Below are positions 1 to 7,958 of a DNA stretch of 54,085 nucleotides, piece by piece. The notes under the pieces are model-generated. The model had not been told where the DNA came from. It did no database searches and saw only the letters and a program-made list of their open reading frames with translations. The stretch comes from Pseudanabaena sp. FACHB-1998 (GTDB lineage: Bacteria > Cyanobacteriota > Cyanobacteriia > Pseudanabaenales > Pseudanabaenaceae), in contig NZ_JACJQA010000029.1 of NCBI RefSeq assembly GCF_014696355.1, forward strand, positions 1 through 54,085. The letters run 5' to 3'. Position 1 is the first letter of the stretch, and each line of letters starts with the position of its first letter. The position numbers and the translations under genes are program-made.

Positions 1-1
1 G

Positions 2-178
2 GGGATTACCATTGGCTCAGGCTCGGTTGAATCGACAATTAAGCAGATTGGTCGTCGGGTCAATATTTCAGGCGCTCAGTGGAACCAAAAAAATGTCTCT
101 CAAGTTTTGAAACATCGTTGCGCTTATCTCAATGGCTATTTCTATTCTCCTAAGTATATTTTCTCACTGCCTAATTGA
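2..178 (+). mobile_element. 3' end of IS transposase (ISKra4-like), cut by window edge
   Basis: The frame is open from base 2 to a TGA at 176-178 and encodes 58 residues, including IGSGSVEST, RRVNISGAQWN and HRCAYLNG. These resemble the C-terminus of cyanobacterial transposases I associate with the ISKra4 family; the family name is from memory. The inverted copy at 53908-54084 has the same length and differs at six residues. The match between the copies continues nine bases past the stop, to base 187 (GATGCTCCC), which is probably the element's outer end. The 5' part lies outside the window. Confidence 0.75.
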
Positions 179-187
179 GATGCTCCC

Positions 188-326
188 TTGAGAGATTCAC
201 TATTATAGGCAATACGGATAGTAGCAATCTAGTTTTTTTGTGCAACATAAAACTAAACGCAAACATTAAATTTTGAGATTACAATAAATTTTTGAGATAC
301 AAATACTAGTAAGCCCTAAAAGTATT
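188..326. promoter_or_regulatory. Upstream region of toxin-antitoxin pair with tandem repeat
   Basis: This short AT-rich spacer lies between the IS end and the antitoxin start. Bases 267-284 and 285-304 form a head-to-tail imperfect repeat around TTTTGAGAT-ACAA. Two adjacent direct repeats just upstream of an antitoxin gene would suit an autoregulatory operator. That role is an inference; no footprint or clear -35/-10 pair is seen. Confidence 0.35.
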
Positions 327-662
327 ATGACATTAATAATTACTGATGAACCAGTTCCACTCAAAACCGACACCGATGGCGTAGTGCGCGTTGGCAAAAC
401 CCGCGTCACCCTTGATATAGTCATCAAAACCTTTCAGAATGGCGCAACGGCTGAAGAAATTGTTTATCGTTATCCATCCCTAAAACTAGCCGATGTCTAT
501 ACCATAATTAGCTTTTACCTCAATCATCAGCAAGAAGTCGAAACATATTTACAGCAAAGGCAAAATCAAGCGCAAACCATCCGCAAAATGAACGAAACAA
601 GGTTTGATCCTCAAGGATTGCGCGATCGATTAATTGCGCGTCAGGTAGACCAAGCTTCATGA
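327..662 (+). CDS. DUF433 antitoxin-like protein
   Basis: This 111-residue protein has the DUF433 pattern: VRVGKTRVTLDIVI near residues 21-34, followed by a predicted helix-turn-helix-like stretch (NGATAEEIVYRYPSLKLADVYTII). DUF433 proteins usually pair with a PIN-like DUF5615 protein and act as the DNA-binding antitoxin that neutralises it and represses the operon. The downstream gene is exactly such a partner. It begins inside this gene's stop codon (four-base ATGA overlap), which indicates translational coupling. The C-terminal third is basic and glutamine-rich and probably binds the toxin. Family call is firm; antitoxin activity is inferred. Confidence 0.85.
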   Translation: MTLIITDEPVPLKTDTDGVVRVGKTRVTLDIVIKTFQNGATAEEIVYRYPSLKLADVYTIISFYLNHQQEVETYLQQRQNQAQTIRKMNETRFDPQGLRDRLIARQVDQAS

Positions 663-1006
663 AGTTCCTAGCTGATGAAAACTTCGATAACACAATTATC
701 AGAGGGTTGCTCCGCCGTAAGCCAGATGTTGACGTAGTTAGTGTTCGAGATATTGGCTTAGCAGGAGAGGATGATCCGACCGTACTAGAGTGGGCAGCCC
801 AAGAAAATCGTATACTTTTAAGTCATGATGTTGCGACGATAACCCGCTATGCCTATGAGCGCATTGCCGCAGGTCAACCCATGACGGGAGTTATTGAAGT
901 TACGTTTGATGCTCCTATTGGACGAGTAATTGAAGATCTTTTAGTCATTTTGGATTGTAGTCTCGAAGGGGAATTGGAAGGACAAATCTACTATCTTCCT
1001 TTATGA
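659..1006 (+). CDS. DUF5615 PIN-like toxin
   Basis: This 115-residue protein starts MKFLADENFD, the usual N-terminus of the DUF5615 PIN-like family. The two acidic residues of DEN, the D at DIG, and the later LLSHD motif (around residues 53-57) match the acidic metal site of PIN ribonucleases. PIN toxins cleave RNA with a divalent metal. It overlaps the upstream DUF433 gene by four bases, so the two are made together as a type II toxin-antitoxin unit. Length is normal and no key acidic residue is obviously missing. The RNA target cannot be told from sequence. Confidence 0.85.
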   Translation: MKFLADENFDNTIIRGLLRRKPDVDVVSVRDIGLAGEDDPTVLEWAAQENRILLSHDVATITRYAYERIAAGQPMTGVIEVTFDAPIGRVIEDLLVILDCSLEGELEGQIYYLPL

Positions 1007-1052
1007 TTAGCGAAATTTACGCAAAATACATTTAAGCAATCAGGAGTTTTAT

Positions 1053-1637
1053 ATGTCCCCGATCGCACTTTCAACTCCAACAACAACTAAAAAAATCTGG
1101 ACAGATGCTGAACTAATGGCATTAACAGATGGGAAATGTTATGAGCTTGTTAATGGAGAACTAATTGACATGGGAAATTCAGGAGCCTTACATGGATATA
1201 CTTGTAGTCTTCTCGTTATGGCTCTGATGAATTACATCTTACCTAGAGAACTGGGAATTATTCTCGACTCTAGCACAGCCTTCACGATGAAAAATGGTAA
1301 CAAGCGATCGCCTGATATTTCCTTTGTATCTAGAGACAAGTTAAAAGGCTTAACTGAATTGCCTGATGGCTTTCTAGATGGCTCACCTGACTTAGCGATT
1401 GAGGTTCTCTCACCCAACAACACGATCGCTGAAATCGATCAAAAAATTGTGGAATATTTCGAGAATGGCTCACGCTTAGTTTGGGTGATCAATCTGAAAT
1501 TGCGTTATGTTTTAGTCTATCGCTCAGCCCAAGAACCCGATCGCCTACTCAAGCAATCCGATTCTTTAGATGGTGAAGATGTTATTGCTGGTTTTGCAAT
1601 GCCATTGTCGGAACTATTTCAAAAGCTATCATTTTGA
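1053..1637 (+). CDS. Uma2 family (DUF820) endonuclease-like protein
   Basis: This 194-residue protein is a member of the Uma2/DUF820 family, greatly expanded in cyanobacteria and carrying a PD-(D/E)XK-like nuclease fold. Visible signature residues are ELVNGELIDM (about 32-41), the SPDISFV strand and DLAIEVLSPNNT (about 111-122), which supply the acidic D-(E)VxSP site, followed by EYFENGSRLVWVIN. The start is supported by an AGGAG at 1042-1046. Biological role is unknown; it is often found scattered among toxin-antitoxin genes, as here. Family call is firm, function is not. Confidence 0.85.
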   Translation: MSPIALSTPTTTKKIWTDAELMALTDGKCYELVNGELIDMGNSGALHGYTCSLLVMALMNYILPRELGIILDSSTAFTMKNGNKRSPDISFVSRDKLKGLTELPDGFLDGSPDLAIEVLSPNNTIAEIDQKIVEYFENGSRLVWVINLKLRYVLVYRSAQEPDRLLKQSDSLDGEDVIAGFAMPLSELFQKLSF

Positions 1638-1767
1638 ATATGATGCAATCCTAGATCGGTAAGAGTGGAGTGTTGTTTAGAAAGCGATCGCTGGTACGTC
1701 ATGGGTTGGAGACGACCAATAAGCTATGACAGGCGATCTTCCAACGCTTTACGCTCAATCTCAAGCT

Positions 1768-1816
1768 AAGAAATCTTTTGAAAAACTTGCAAAGCAAGTT
1801 TTTCAAAAGATTTCTT
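1768..1816. repeat. Perfect palindrome, 23-bp stem, AAA loop
   Basis: Arms 1768-1790 and 1794-1816 pair perfectly, with tip GCAAAGC. It belongs to the AT-rich subfamily with a CTTGC-AAA-GCAAG core also seen at 34676-34750. It lies between the Uma2 gene and a convergent small gene. The following bases 1817-1847 may hold a degenerate copy of the tail motif described in the findings. Confidence 0.95.
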
Positions 1817-1891
1817 GTAGTTCGTCTGATCGGTAATTGCTGTAAGAAGGCTAAGCTCACAGTATTTCCTAAAAAGAAGCATTCTCTAAAC

Positions 1892-2080
1892 TTAATTACG
1901 AGTTACCACTGCTTCTACATGGGCAGTTTTGATAGATCGATCATCACCCTTATTCTCTACCGAGGCGATCGCCCAACGTAATGGTTCTCCCTGTTTAGCT
2001 AGTTCTTGTTCGACAGTTTTAGCGATCGCTTCTTGATTCTCGTTAATCTCAATTTCCGCAGTAATAAAGTGGGTGGTCAT
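1892..2080 (-). CDS. Small conserved hypothetical protein (62 aa)
   Basis: This minus-strand frame encodes an acidic 62-residue protein beginning MTTHFITAEIEINEN. It has EQELAKQGEPLRWAI in the middle and a predicted beta strand VEAVVTR at the end. I recall similar small unannotated cyanobacterial proteins with the KQGEPLRWAI stretch, but no function is known to me. No signal peptide or membrane segment is seen. It is downstream of the P450 gene on the same strand, separated by a 35-bp palindrome. Coding-like composition and a clean stop support it; function is unknown. Confidence 0.6.
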   Translation of the reverse strand: MTTHFITAEIEINENQEAIAKTVEQELAKQGEPLRWAIASVENKGDDRSIKTAHVEAVVTRN

Positions 2081-2110
2081 AGTATTTAGGTTGTAATTTT
2101 CTGTAATTGT

Positions 2111-2183
2111 ATAGCAAAAGTTTACCTAGAAGAGAATAGCGGTGCTTCGCACCGCTATTCTCTTCTAGGTAAACTTTTGCTAT
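2111..2183. repeat. Perfect palindrome, 35-bp stem, TTC loop
   Basis: Arms 2111-2145 and 2149-2183 are perfect complements, tip GCTTCGC. It lies between the P450 stop (2260) and the start of the next minus-strand gene (2080), ending about 30 bp upstream of that start. It is the third longest perfect stem in the window. Confidence 0.97.
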
Positions 2184-2259
2184 CGATCCTTGCAATCGCT
2201 TTGCCAAACGACGATTACACTTTGGAGTTTGTTTAGAAGTGCCACGGTCACATCCGCCC

Positions 2260-3609
2260 TTAAGCAAAAGACATTTTGATGCCTCCCGCAGGGGCTAGGG
2301 TTACACCTCGACGCTTGGGTTTGACAGGCTTTGTCTCCGATAGTTCCAGATTATAGTGGGAAAGAATGGTAGCGAGAATTATTTTCATTTCAAATTGGGC
2401 GAGGGCTTCGCCAACACAGCGCCTCACACCGCCGCCAAAGGGCATAAACTCATAGGGAGAAAATTGTCGTTCTAAAAATCGTTCGGGTCGAAATTGGTGC
2501 GGATTAGGATATAAATCTTCCCGTTGATGTAAGAGATAAATACAACCAATTACAATTGTTTTAGGATCGATGGGATATCCCAATATTTCTACAGGCTCCT
2601 CAACCATTCGCGGAAAAGTCAACATCGCCACAGGATGAATGCGTAGACTCTCATTACAAACTGCGGTCAGATAAGGTAATCGGAAAATGCTCATCCAATC
2701 CGTAGAATCACTTACAGATTTTAATTCTTGTAATAACTTCTCTTTGACTTCAGGGGAGCGATAAATCCAGTATAAAGCCCAAGTAACTGCTGTAGCTGTA
2801 GTTTCATGCCCTGCAATCAATAAAGCCATTAATTCATCATGAAGTTCTTGGTCAGACATGCCTTTTCCTTCTTCATCAACCGATGAGAGCAGCATTGACA
2901 GAATATCCGTTTGCTCAGGATTGTGATTAGCGCGGCGTTCGGCAATTTCGGTATAGATGATCTCATCAATCTGATTTCTCAACCTCACAAATTTTCCCCA
3001 AGGACTCCAAGAGCCGAGATCTTTTTGTAATGCAGGAAAAAATAGAGCAATAGAAGTTAATGGCGAGGTGAACAGCTCGGTCATTTCAGATAAAAGGCTA
3101 CTCAATTTAGAAAAGCGAGCGCCTTCATGTAAGCCGAATACCGTCTGTAAAATAACCTGCAAAGATACATTCTGCATCACAGAGCGAACGATAAAATCTC
3201 CATTGCTACTACTTGCCTTGAGATTATCTAAAGCTTTGATCGTGAGGTCAAATATTAGCTGTCCATAGTTCTGCATTCGCGAGCCATGAAAGGCGGGCAT
3301 TACCATCTGTCTCCGTTTTTTGTGGCGATCGCCTTCGATGGTAAATATCGATGAATTGCCGACAAATGGTCTTAATATTCCATTTAGTTCCCCGGGGGCG
3401 CTAAATTGTTTGCGATCGCTGGTTAAAATCTGTTGAATTGATTGGGAATCATTCACAAATATGAGTGAAGTCCCAAAACCAACAATGCTAGCCGTAAAAA
3501 TATCTGGATATTGCCGAGCCGCACTTTGCATATAACCTACAGGGTCAAATACCCATCTAACTTGCTGCAAAAGGGAATAGGAATTGATGGGGTTGATTGC
3601 TTGATGCAT
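2260..3609 (-). CDS. Cytochrome P450, CYP110-like
   Basis: This 449-residue soluble P450 has all key motifs: the I-helix oxygen-activation motif AGHETT at 266-271, the K-helix ExxR (E320-R323), and the heme-binding loop FGGGVRRCVG with the axial cysteine at about 398. Overall sequence resembles the cyanobacterial CYP110 family, whose members hydroxylate fatty acids, alkanes or terpenoids. The substrate here is unknown. No N-terminal membrane anchor is seen, typical of bacterial P450s. It stands alone, divergent from the EcfT-like gene, so it must use electron donors encoded elsewhere. Its start is 70 bp from a palindrome cluster at 3680-3816. Confidence 0.93.
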   Translation of the reverse strand: MHQAINPINSYSLLQQVRWVFDPVGYMQSAARQYPDIFTASIVGFGTSLIFVNDSQSIQQILTSDRKQFSAPGELNGILRPFVGNSSIFTIEGDRHKKRRQMVMPAFHGSRMQNYGQLIFDLTIKALDNLKASSSNGDFIVRSVMQNVSLQVILQTVFGLHEGARFSKLSSLLSEMTELFTSPLTSIALFFPALQKDLGSWSPWGKFVRLRNQIDEIIYTEIAERRANHNPEQTDILSMLLSSVDEEGKGMSDQELHDELMALLIAGHETTATAVTWALYWIYRSPEVKEKLLQELKSVSDSTDWMSIFRLPYLTAVCNESLRIHPVAMLTFPRMVEEPVEILGYPIDPKTIVIGCIYLLHQREDLYPNPHQFRPERFLERQFSPYEFMPFGGGVRRCVGEALAQFEMKIILATILSHYNLELSETKPVKPKRRGVTLAPAGGIKMSFA

Positions 3610-3679
3610 ATTGTCTGGCTAACGGCTATACAAATATTGTAATTGCTCAATCTCGGAAAATTGATAAAAAGGGAAAGCA

Positions 3680-3726
3680 GCACTATAAAAAAGGGCTGCC
3701 CTTCGCGGTGCCCTTTTTTATAGTGC
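3680..3726. repeat. Inverted repeat, 17-bp stem
   Basis: Arms 3680-3696 and 3710-3726 pair perfectly around a 13-base interior. It sits in the divergent spacer between the P450 start and the EcfT-like gene. Confidence 0.85.
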
Positions 3727-3727
3727 A

Positions 3728-3760
3728 AGATGTGGCGTGGGCTTTGCCCGCGCCACATCT
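3728..3760. repeat. Palindrome, 15-bp stem, TTT loop
   Basis: Arms 3728-3742 and 3746-3760 pair with one G-T; the tip is GCTTTGC. It is directly next to the 3680-3726 repeat in the same divergent promoter region. Confidence 0.9.
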
Positions 3761-3778
3761 ACCCAATTAACTAAACTT

Positions 3779-3816
3779 ACTAAGAATGAAAAATCAACTA
3801 ATTCTTCATTCTTAGT
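3779..3816. repeat. Inverted repeat, 12-bp stem
   Basis: Arms 3779-3790 and 3805-3816 pair perfectly across a 14-base loop. It is the third inverted repeat within 140 bp, about 80 bp upstream of the chosen EcfT start. Confidence 0.75.
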
Positions 3817-3895
3817 TGCCCATCGAGTGTGTTTTCTTTGTATATTGGAAACTGCGTTAACCAAATTCTCAAAAACATTAAAATATCAGAATATA

Positions 3896-4819
3896 GTGGA
3901 TATACTGCGATCGCTGCCTATCGGACTTTATCTCGAACAGCCAATTACTTGGTTGCATCGCCTTGATCCACGCATCAAATTGTTTGGATTACTCACGTTT
4001 TTATTAACGCCAATCCAAGCTAACTATATCTGGCGGATCGCGATCGCTGTTTTTCTGATAGTGTTGACCCTTATTTCTAAAATCCCGATGCGGGTCTGGA
4101 AGCAACAAATGGGGATTTTGTTGTTACTCGCTTTTATGACCCTCGCGATCGCTACGATCTCTCCCGACGGATTTAATGCGACTGTGCAGCCACGTCGCCC
4201 CATTCCTGAAATAAATGTTGCCCCAGATAAAGTGCAGGTGACCCCACCGCTTACAATCAAGCTGCCCCAGCCAACTACCTATAGCTATGTAATTTGGAAA
4301 GCAGGAAGCATTACCGTTACCCGCCGTTCCGTTGATCTAGGAATACGAGTCTGCACCTTAATTTTCACCTATCTCTATGCGCCCACTCTATTTCTATTAG
4401 TAACGGCTCCTGAAGAAATTACCGCCGCGATCGCCTCCGTATTTTCGCCTTTAAAACTCCTCAAAGTTCCTGTTGTGGAAATTGTCTTAACTCTGACTTT
4501 AGCGTTGCGCTTTGTCCCGCTAGTTCTCGAAGAAGTGCAAAATCTGGTTAGAGCCATGCGTACCCGTTCTATTAATTGGAAGAAATTAGGCTTTAAACGC
4601 ACTACCCAAATTTGGCTAATTCTAGCAGAGCGATTAATCGACAATCTATTTATTCGTGCCGAACAAACTGCTAGCGCGATGCAAGTACGTGGTTTCACTA
4701 CTCCCAATACCCATCTTGTGATTTGGAACCCCCTTAAATTATTTCCTCGCGATATTATTTTTTTAATTCTCTTAGTGGGGCTATGGGGTGTAAGAATTTG
4801 GCTCGGCAATGAAGTGTAA
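3896..4819 (+). CDS. EcfT/CbiQ-family transporter transmembrane protein
   Basis: This hydrophobic protein of 307 residues matches the T component of energy-coupling-factor vitamin/metal transporters (CbiQ/EcfT). The two conserved cytoplasmic ARG-type coupling motifs appear as AMRTRS and AMQVRGF in the C-terminal half. Several membrane segments precede and follow them, and a periplasmic-like insert rich in Pro lies near residues 95-130. The frame is open upstream to 3737, but those 53 residues are unlike the family and run through palindromes. I chose the GTG at 3896, giving MDILRSLPIG, the start typical of cyanobacterial homologues. ATPase and substrate-binding partners are not in the window. 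No clear Shine-Dalgarno. Confidence 0.8.
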   Translation: MDILRSLPIGLYLEQPITWLHRLDPRIKLFGLLTFLLTPIQANYIWRIAIAVFLIVLTLISKIPMRVWKQQMGILLLLAFMTLAIATISPDGFNATVQPRRPIPEINVAPDKVQVTPPLTIKLPQPTTYSYVIWKAGSITVTRRSVDLGIRVCTLIFTYLYAPTLFLLVTAPEEITAAIASVFSPLKLLKVPVVEIVLTLTLALRFVPLVLEEVQNLVRAMRTRSINWKKLGFKRTTQIWLILAERLIDNLFIRAEQTASAMQVRGFTTPNTHLVIWNPLKLFPRDIIFLILLVGLWGVRIWLGNEV

Positions 4820-4861
4820 TATCAAAACAGAAAATGGCTACGACATTTTCTGTTTTGATAT
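4819..4861. repeat. Inverted repeat, 18-bp stem, between convergent genes
   Basis: Arms 4819-4836 and 4844-4861 pair perfectly around a seven-base loop. The left arm begins at the last base of the EcfT stop codon and the right arm ends seven bases before the era stop, so it could be a bidirectional terminator. Confidence 0.9.
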
Positions 4862-4867
4862 AAATTC

Positions 4868-5776
4868 TTATTCCACGCGATAGCCAAGATCGGATAGTTG
4901 AAAACGGGACGATCGCCATTTAGGTTGTACTTTTACAAAGATTTCTAAATGGACAGAACCCATAATTAATTTCTGCATTTGCTGCCTTGCTTGAGTGCCA
5001 ATCTCTTTGAGCATTTGCCCCTTCTTGCCAATCAAAATCCCCTTTTGCGAATCTCTTTCTACATGGACAGTTGCCATGACTCTAGTGATTTTCGGCTGCT
5101 CATCCACTTGATCAATACTGACTGCAACCGAGTGGGGGATTTCTTCACGGGTCAGTAAGAGAATCTGCTCACGAATTAATTCGCCCATAATAAATCGCTC
5201 AGGCTGATCGGTAACCAGATCGGGAGGGTAATAGTAGGGGCCAAGAGGCAGGCGATCGCACATCATTGCTTGTAAAGCTTCTAAGCCTTCGCTCGTGACA
5301 GAGGAAAATTGAGCCGCTTGCCATCCATGTTCTGTGGCAAAGCTTTCGTAGCTGGCGATGATATTTTCGGCATTTTCGCCCAGCATATCAATTTTATTGA
5401 TACCCAGAATTGTCGGAACCTTGCTCTGTAAAATGGTTTCCGCCACAAAGCGATCGCCTGTCCCCATCGGTACACTACCATCGACTACTAAAACTGTGGC
5501 ATCGACGGAAGAAATTGCGCCAATCGCATTTCTGACAATGGTTTGCCCCAGTAAATGATGAGGCTTATGAATACCAGGAGTATCTACTAAGACGATTTGG
5601 GCTTCGGGTAAAGTCAAAATACCCCGTAATCGGTTGCGGGTAGTCTGCGCGACGGGCGAGGTAATCGCTATTTTTTGACCAATGAGAGCATTGAGCAAAG
5701 TTGACTTACCCACATTAGGTCGTCCGACTAGAGCCACAAAGCCCGATTTAAAACCTTCGCCCGATGCTGGAATCAT
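4868..5776 (-). CDS. era: GTPase Era
   Basis: This 302-residue protein is the essential GTPase that binds the 3' end of 16S rRNA and assists 30S subunit maturation. Visible motifs are G1 GRPNVGKS (18-25), the switch region with TTRNRLRG, G3 DTPG (65-68) and G4 NKID (about 127). A C-terminal KH RNA-binding domain contains IGKKGQMLKEIG. Length is normal. A few residues precede the usual start region (MIPASGEGFKSGF). The gene converges with the EcfT-like gene and diverges from ndhD, with no sign of an operon. Confidence 0.97.
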   Translation of the reverse strand: MIPASGEGFKSGFVALVGRPNVGKSTLLNALIGQKIAITSPVAQTTRNRLRGILTLPEAQIVLVDTPGIHKPHHLLGQTIVRNAIGAISSVDATVLVVDGSVPMGTGDRFVAETILQSKVPTILGINKIDMLGENAENIIASYESFATEHGWQAAQFSSVTSEGLEALQAMMCDRLPLGPYYYPPDLVTDQPERFIMGELIREQILLLTREEIPHSVAVSIDQVDEQPKITRVMATVHVERDSQKGILIGKKGQMLKEIGTQARQQMQKLIMGSVHLEIFVKVQPKWRSSRFQLSDLGYRVE

Positions 5777-5890
5777 GATTATTGGAGAGCATTTTATTGA
5801 GATAGGAAATAATTATACCCTGCAATAAATTGAGACACTCCAACGCTTATTTTGGATGGTTTCGCTTATCTATAGCGGTTGTCATTTTTG

Positions 5891-5951
5891 TTAGAGCCCA
5901 AAACCAGAAGACGAGTTGCGCCGCAACTCGTCTTCTGGTTTTGGGCTCTAA
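5891..5951. repeat. Perfect palindrome, 29-bp stem, GCC loop
   Basis: Arms 5891-5919 and 5923-5951, tip GCGCCGC. The inner arm contains GAGTTGCG, shared with the palindromes at 32183, 45047 and 46188. It lies between two divergent genes, so it does not follow a transcript end. Confidence 0.97.
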
Positions 5952-5952
5952 T

Positions 5953-6002
5953 CTCCCTAAGGATTTGTGCGCCGCTTCGCACCGCACAAATCCTTGGAGG
6001 GA
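5953..6002. repeat. Imperfect palindrome with GCTTCGC centre
   Basis: A 13-bp perfect core pairs 5959-5971 with 5983-5995. Outer bases pair less perfectly. GCTTCGC lies in the loop region. It abuts the preceding 29-bp palindrome. Confidence 0.8.
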
Positions 6003-6136
6003 AGTGAGTAAACGGTATAACGCCTACTTTTGGTCAGAGGCGTTATGCTATGCATAAGAAAGAATCTTGCTTAAAACTTTATAAAGTTTAGTACAATACT
6101 TAACATTCTCCTTGGTAAGTATTTAGACTCATTGAC

Positions 6137-7849
6137 ATGACATTAGACCAATTTCCTTGGCTTACCGCGATTGTCCTGCTCCCACTCATAGCTTCCTTAC
6201 TAATCCCCATATTGCCAGACAAAGAAGGCAAAACTGTGCGTTGGTATGCATTAGGTGTAGGCATCGCTGATTTTATTTTGATGTGCTACGCCTTCTGGAA
6301 AAACTATGATCCGAGCAGTGCAACCTTCCAACTCGCGGAAAAGTACACATGGATACCCCAGTTAGGTCTCAGTTGGGCGGTCTCGGTCGATGGCATCTCT
6401 GCACCCTTAGTACTACTTGCAGGACTTGTTACAACGCTCTCCATCTTCGCTGCGTGGCAGGTTAATATCAAACCCCGCTTGTTCTACTTCCTCATGTTGG
6501 TGCTGTACTCTGCACAGATCGGCGTATTTGTTTCCCAAGATCTCCTGATGTTTTTCATCATGTGGGAGGTAGAACTGATTCCTGTATATCTGCTCGTCTC
6601 AATTTGGGGTGGACAAAAACGCCAGTACGCAGCCACAAAATTCTTACTTTATACTGCCGCCGCTTCGATTTTTATCTTGGTTGCAGGCTTAGCCATGGCG
6701 CTCTATGGCGGCGATAGCCCTACCTTTGATATTGCGGAGCTAGCCCTTAAGGAATTTCCTCTTGCCCTAGAGCTTCCGCTTTATGCAGGTTTGTTAATTG
6801 CTTTTGGTGTTAAGTTGGCAATTTTTCCGTTGCATACTTGGCTGCCCGATGCCCACGGTGAAGCATCTTCACCTGTTTCGATGATTTTAGCTGGGGTGCT
6901 ACTTAAAATGGGCGGATATGGATTAATCCGCTTGAATATGGGATTGCTGGAACATGCTCATGTTTACTTCGCACCCGTATTAGCAATGTTAGGTGTAGTC
7001 AATATTGTTTACGGGGCTGTGAATTCCTTTGCCCAAACCAATATGAAACGCCGCCTTGCATTCTCGTCGGTTTCCCATATGGGCTTTGTCCTGATTGGGA
7101 TTGCATCCTTCACGGACTTGGGAATCAGTGGGGCAATGCTACAAATGATTTCGCACGGCTTGATTGCCTCCGTTTTGTTCTTCCTCGCGGGTGTTACCTA
7201 CGATCGCACCCATACAATGTTGTTGAACGAGATGGGCTATATCGGTAAGGTCATGCCTAAGGTATTCGCCCTATTTACGGTGGGAGCTTTAGCATCCCTT
7301 GCTCTTCCCGGAATGAGTGGTTTTGCTAGTGAAATCGCTGTCTTTGTGGGGCTTACCTCTAGCGATGTCTATAGCTCTACCTTCCGCACGGTAACTGTAT
7401 TTCTTGCCGCCGTGGGTGTAATTCTTACGCCGATTTATTTGCTCTCGATGTTGCGTCAGATTTTCTACGCCTGTGAGGGCAATCCTACCTGTGATATCAA
7501 TCCTTCCTGCGATATTTCCGATATCAGCCTCAAGTCTCAAGGCAATCAAGATGTAGTTTGTTTCGGTACAAGTTGCGTTTTGCCTAGTGAAGCTGATTTT
7601 AGTGATGCGCGACCTCGCGAAGTATTTATTGCCGTTTGCTTTTTAGTACCAATCATTGCGATCGGTGCTTATCCGAAGATGGCGACCAATATTTATGATG
7701 CGACGACTGTGGCGATTAATACGCAGATGCGGCTTGCCCATAATCAATTTGCCGAATCTAAAAATTCGCCACTTCTTGCAAAGAAGGCTCAAAAATCCCC
7801 TTTGCTATCTGAAGTAAAGGGAAATATGGTTTTAGCAAATAAGCTCTAA
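6137..7849 (+). CDS. ndhD: NAD(P)H dehydrogenase-1 subunit 4 (NdhD1 type)
   Basis: This 570-residue, very hydrophobic protein is an antiporter-like proton-pumping subunit of the thylakoid NDH-1 complex, which serves respiration and cyclic electron flow. About 14 membrane segments are visible. Signature stretches include [41 protein letters not shown] and [15 protein letters not shown]. The late loop (about residues 450-490) is cysteine-rich ([20 protein letters not shown]) and ends DARPREVF. I recall this loop from NdhD1 proteins, as opposed to the NdhD3/D4 CO2-uptake forms. The soluble tail is Lys-rich. It diverges from era and is followed by a palindrome and then a short terminator. Confidence 0.95.
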   Translation: MTLDQFPWLTAIVLLPLIASLLIPILPDKEGKTVRWYALGVGIADFILMCYAFWKNYDPSSATFQLAEKYTWIPQLGLSWAVSVDGISAPLVLLAGLVTTLSIFAAWQVNIKPRLFYFLMLVLYSAQIGVFVSQDLLMFFIMWEVELIPVYLLVSIWGGQKRQYAATKFLLYTAAASIFILVAGLAMALYGGDSPTFDIAELALKEFPLALELPLYAGLLIAFGVKLAIFPLHTWLPDAHGEASSPVSMILAGVLLKMGGYGLIRLNMGLLEHAHVYFAPVLAMLGVVNIVYGAVNSFAQTNMKRRLAFSSVSHMGFVLIGIASFTDLGISGAMLQMISHGLIASVLFFLAGVTYDRTHTMLLNEMGYIGKVMPKVFALFTVGALASLALPGMSGFASEIAVFVGLTSSDVYSSTFRTVTVFLAAVGVILTPIYLLSMLRQIFYACEGNPTCDINPSCDISDISLKSQGNQDVVCFGTSCVLPSEADFSDARPREVFIAVCFLVPIIAIGAYPKMATNIYDATTVAINTQMRLAHNQFAESKNSPLLAKKAQKSPLLSEVKGNMVLANKL

Positions 7850-7873
7850 AAATTTAAGCTTTGCTGAGTGCAT

Positions 7874-7928
7874 AAACTCTAAAAAATAAGTGGCGGCGCT
7901 TCGCGCCGCCACTTATTTTTTAGAGTTT
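7874..7928. repeat. Perfect palindrome, 26-bp stem, TTC loop
   Basis: Arms 7874-7899 and 7903-7928, tip GCTTCGC with a GGCGGCGC core. It starts 25 bp after the ndhD stop. A separate canonical terminator follows at once at 7931, so this palindrome is not needed for termination. Confidence 0.97.
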
Positions 7929-7930
7929 GG

Positions 7931-7955
7931 AAGCGCACTAAGGTGCGCTTTTTTT
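7931..7955 (+). terminator. Rho-independent terminator of ndhD
   Basis: An 8-bp stem (7931-7938 with 7943-7950) with a four-base loop is followed by a run of T. Size and layout are those of an ordinary intrinsic terminator on the plus strand. Confidence 0.8.
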
Positions 7956-7958
7956 GTC

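Larger units (their letters stand above)
5777..6136. other. Divergent era-ndhD spacer filled by repeats
   Basis: This 360-bp spacer has no credible gene. From left to right it holds a motif CTATAGCGGTTGTCATTTTT at 5870-5889 (also near 41091 and, diverged, at 32156), two palindromes (5891-5951 and 5953-6002), a 9-bp stem at 6017-6046, and an AT-rich stretch before ndhD. That stretch contains TACAAT, a possible -10 for ndhD, near 6093. An open frame at 5830-6057 is an artefact of the repeats. Confidence 0.7.

Noticed and set aside
1778-1981. Plus-strand open frame opposite the 1892-2080 gene
   Set aside because: Lies across a palindrome and antisense to a more credible gene.
2049-2267. Open frame of 72 codons on the minus strand
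   Set aside because: It is built mainly from the 35-bp palindrome and its flanks, has no recognisable domain and overlaps the better-supported 1892-2080 gene start and the P450 3' end.
5830-6057. Open frame of 75 codons between era and ndhD
   Set aside because: Most of it is two palindromes read through; the composition is not protein-like and no start signal is seen.
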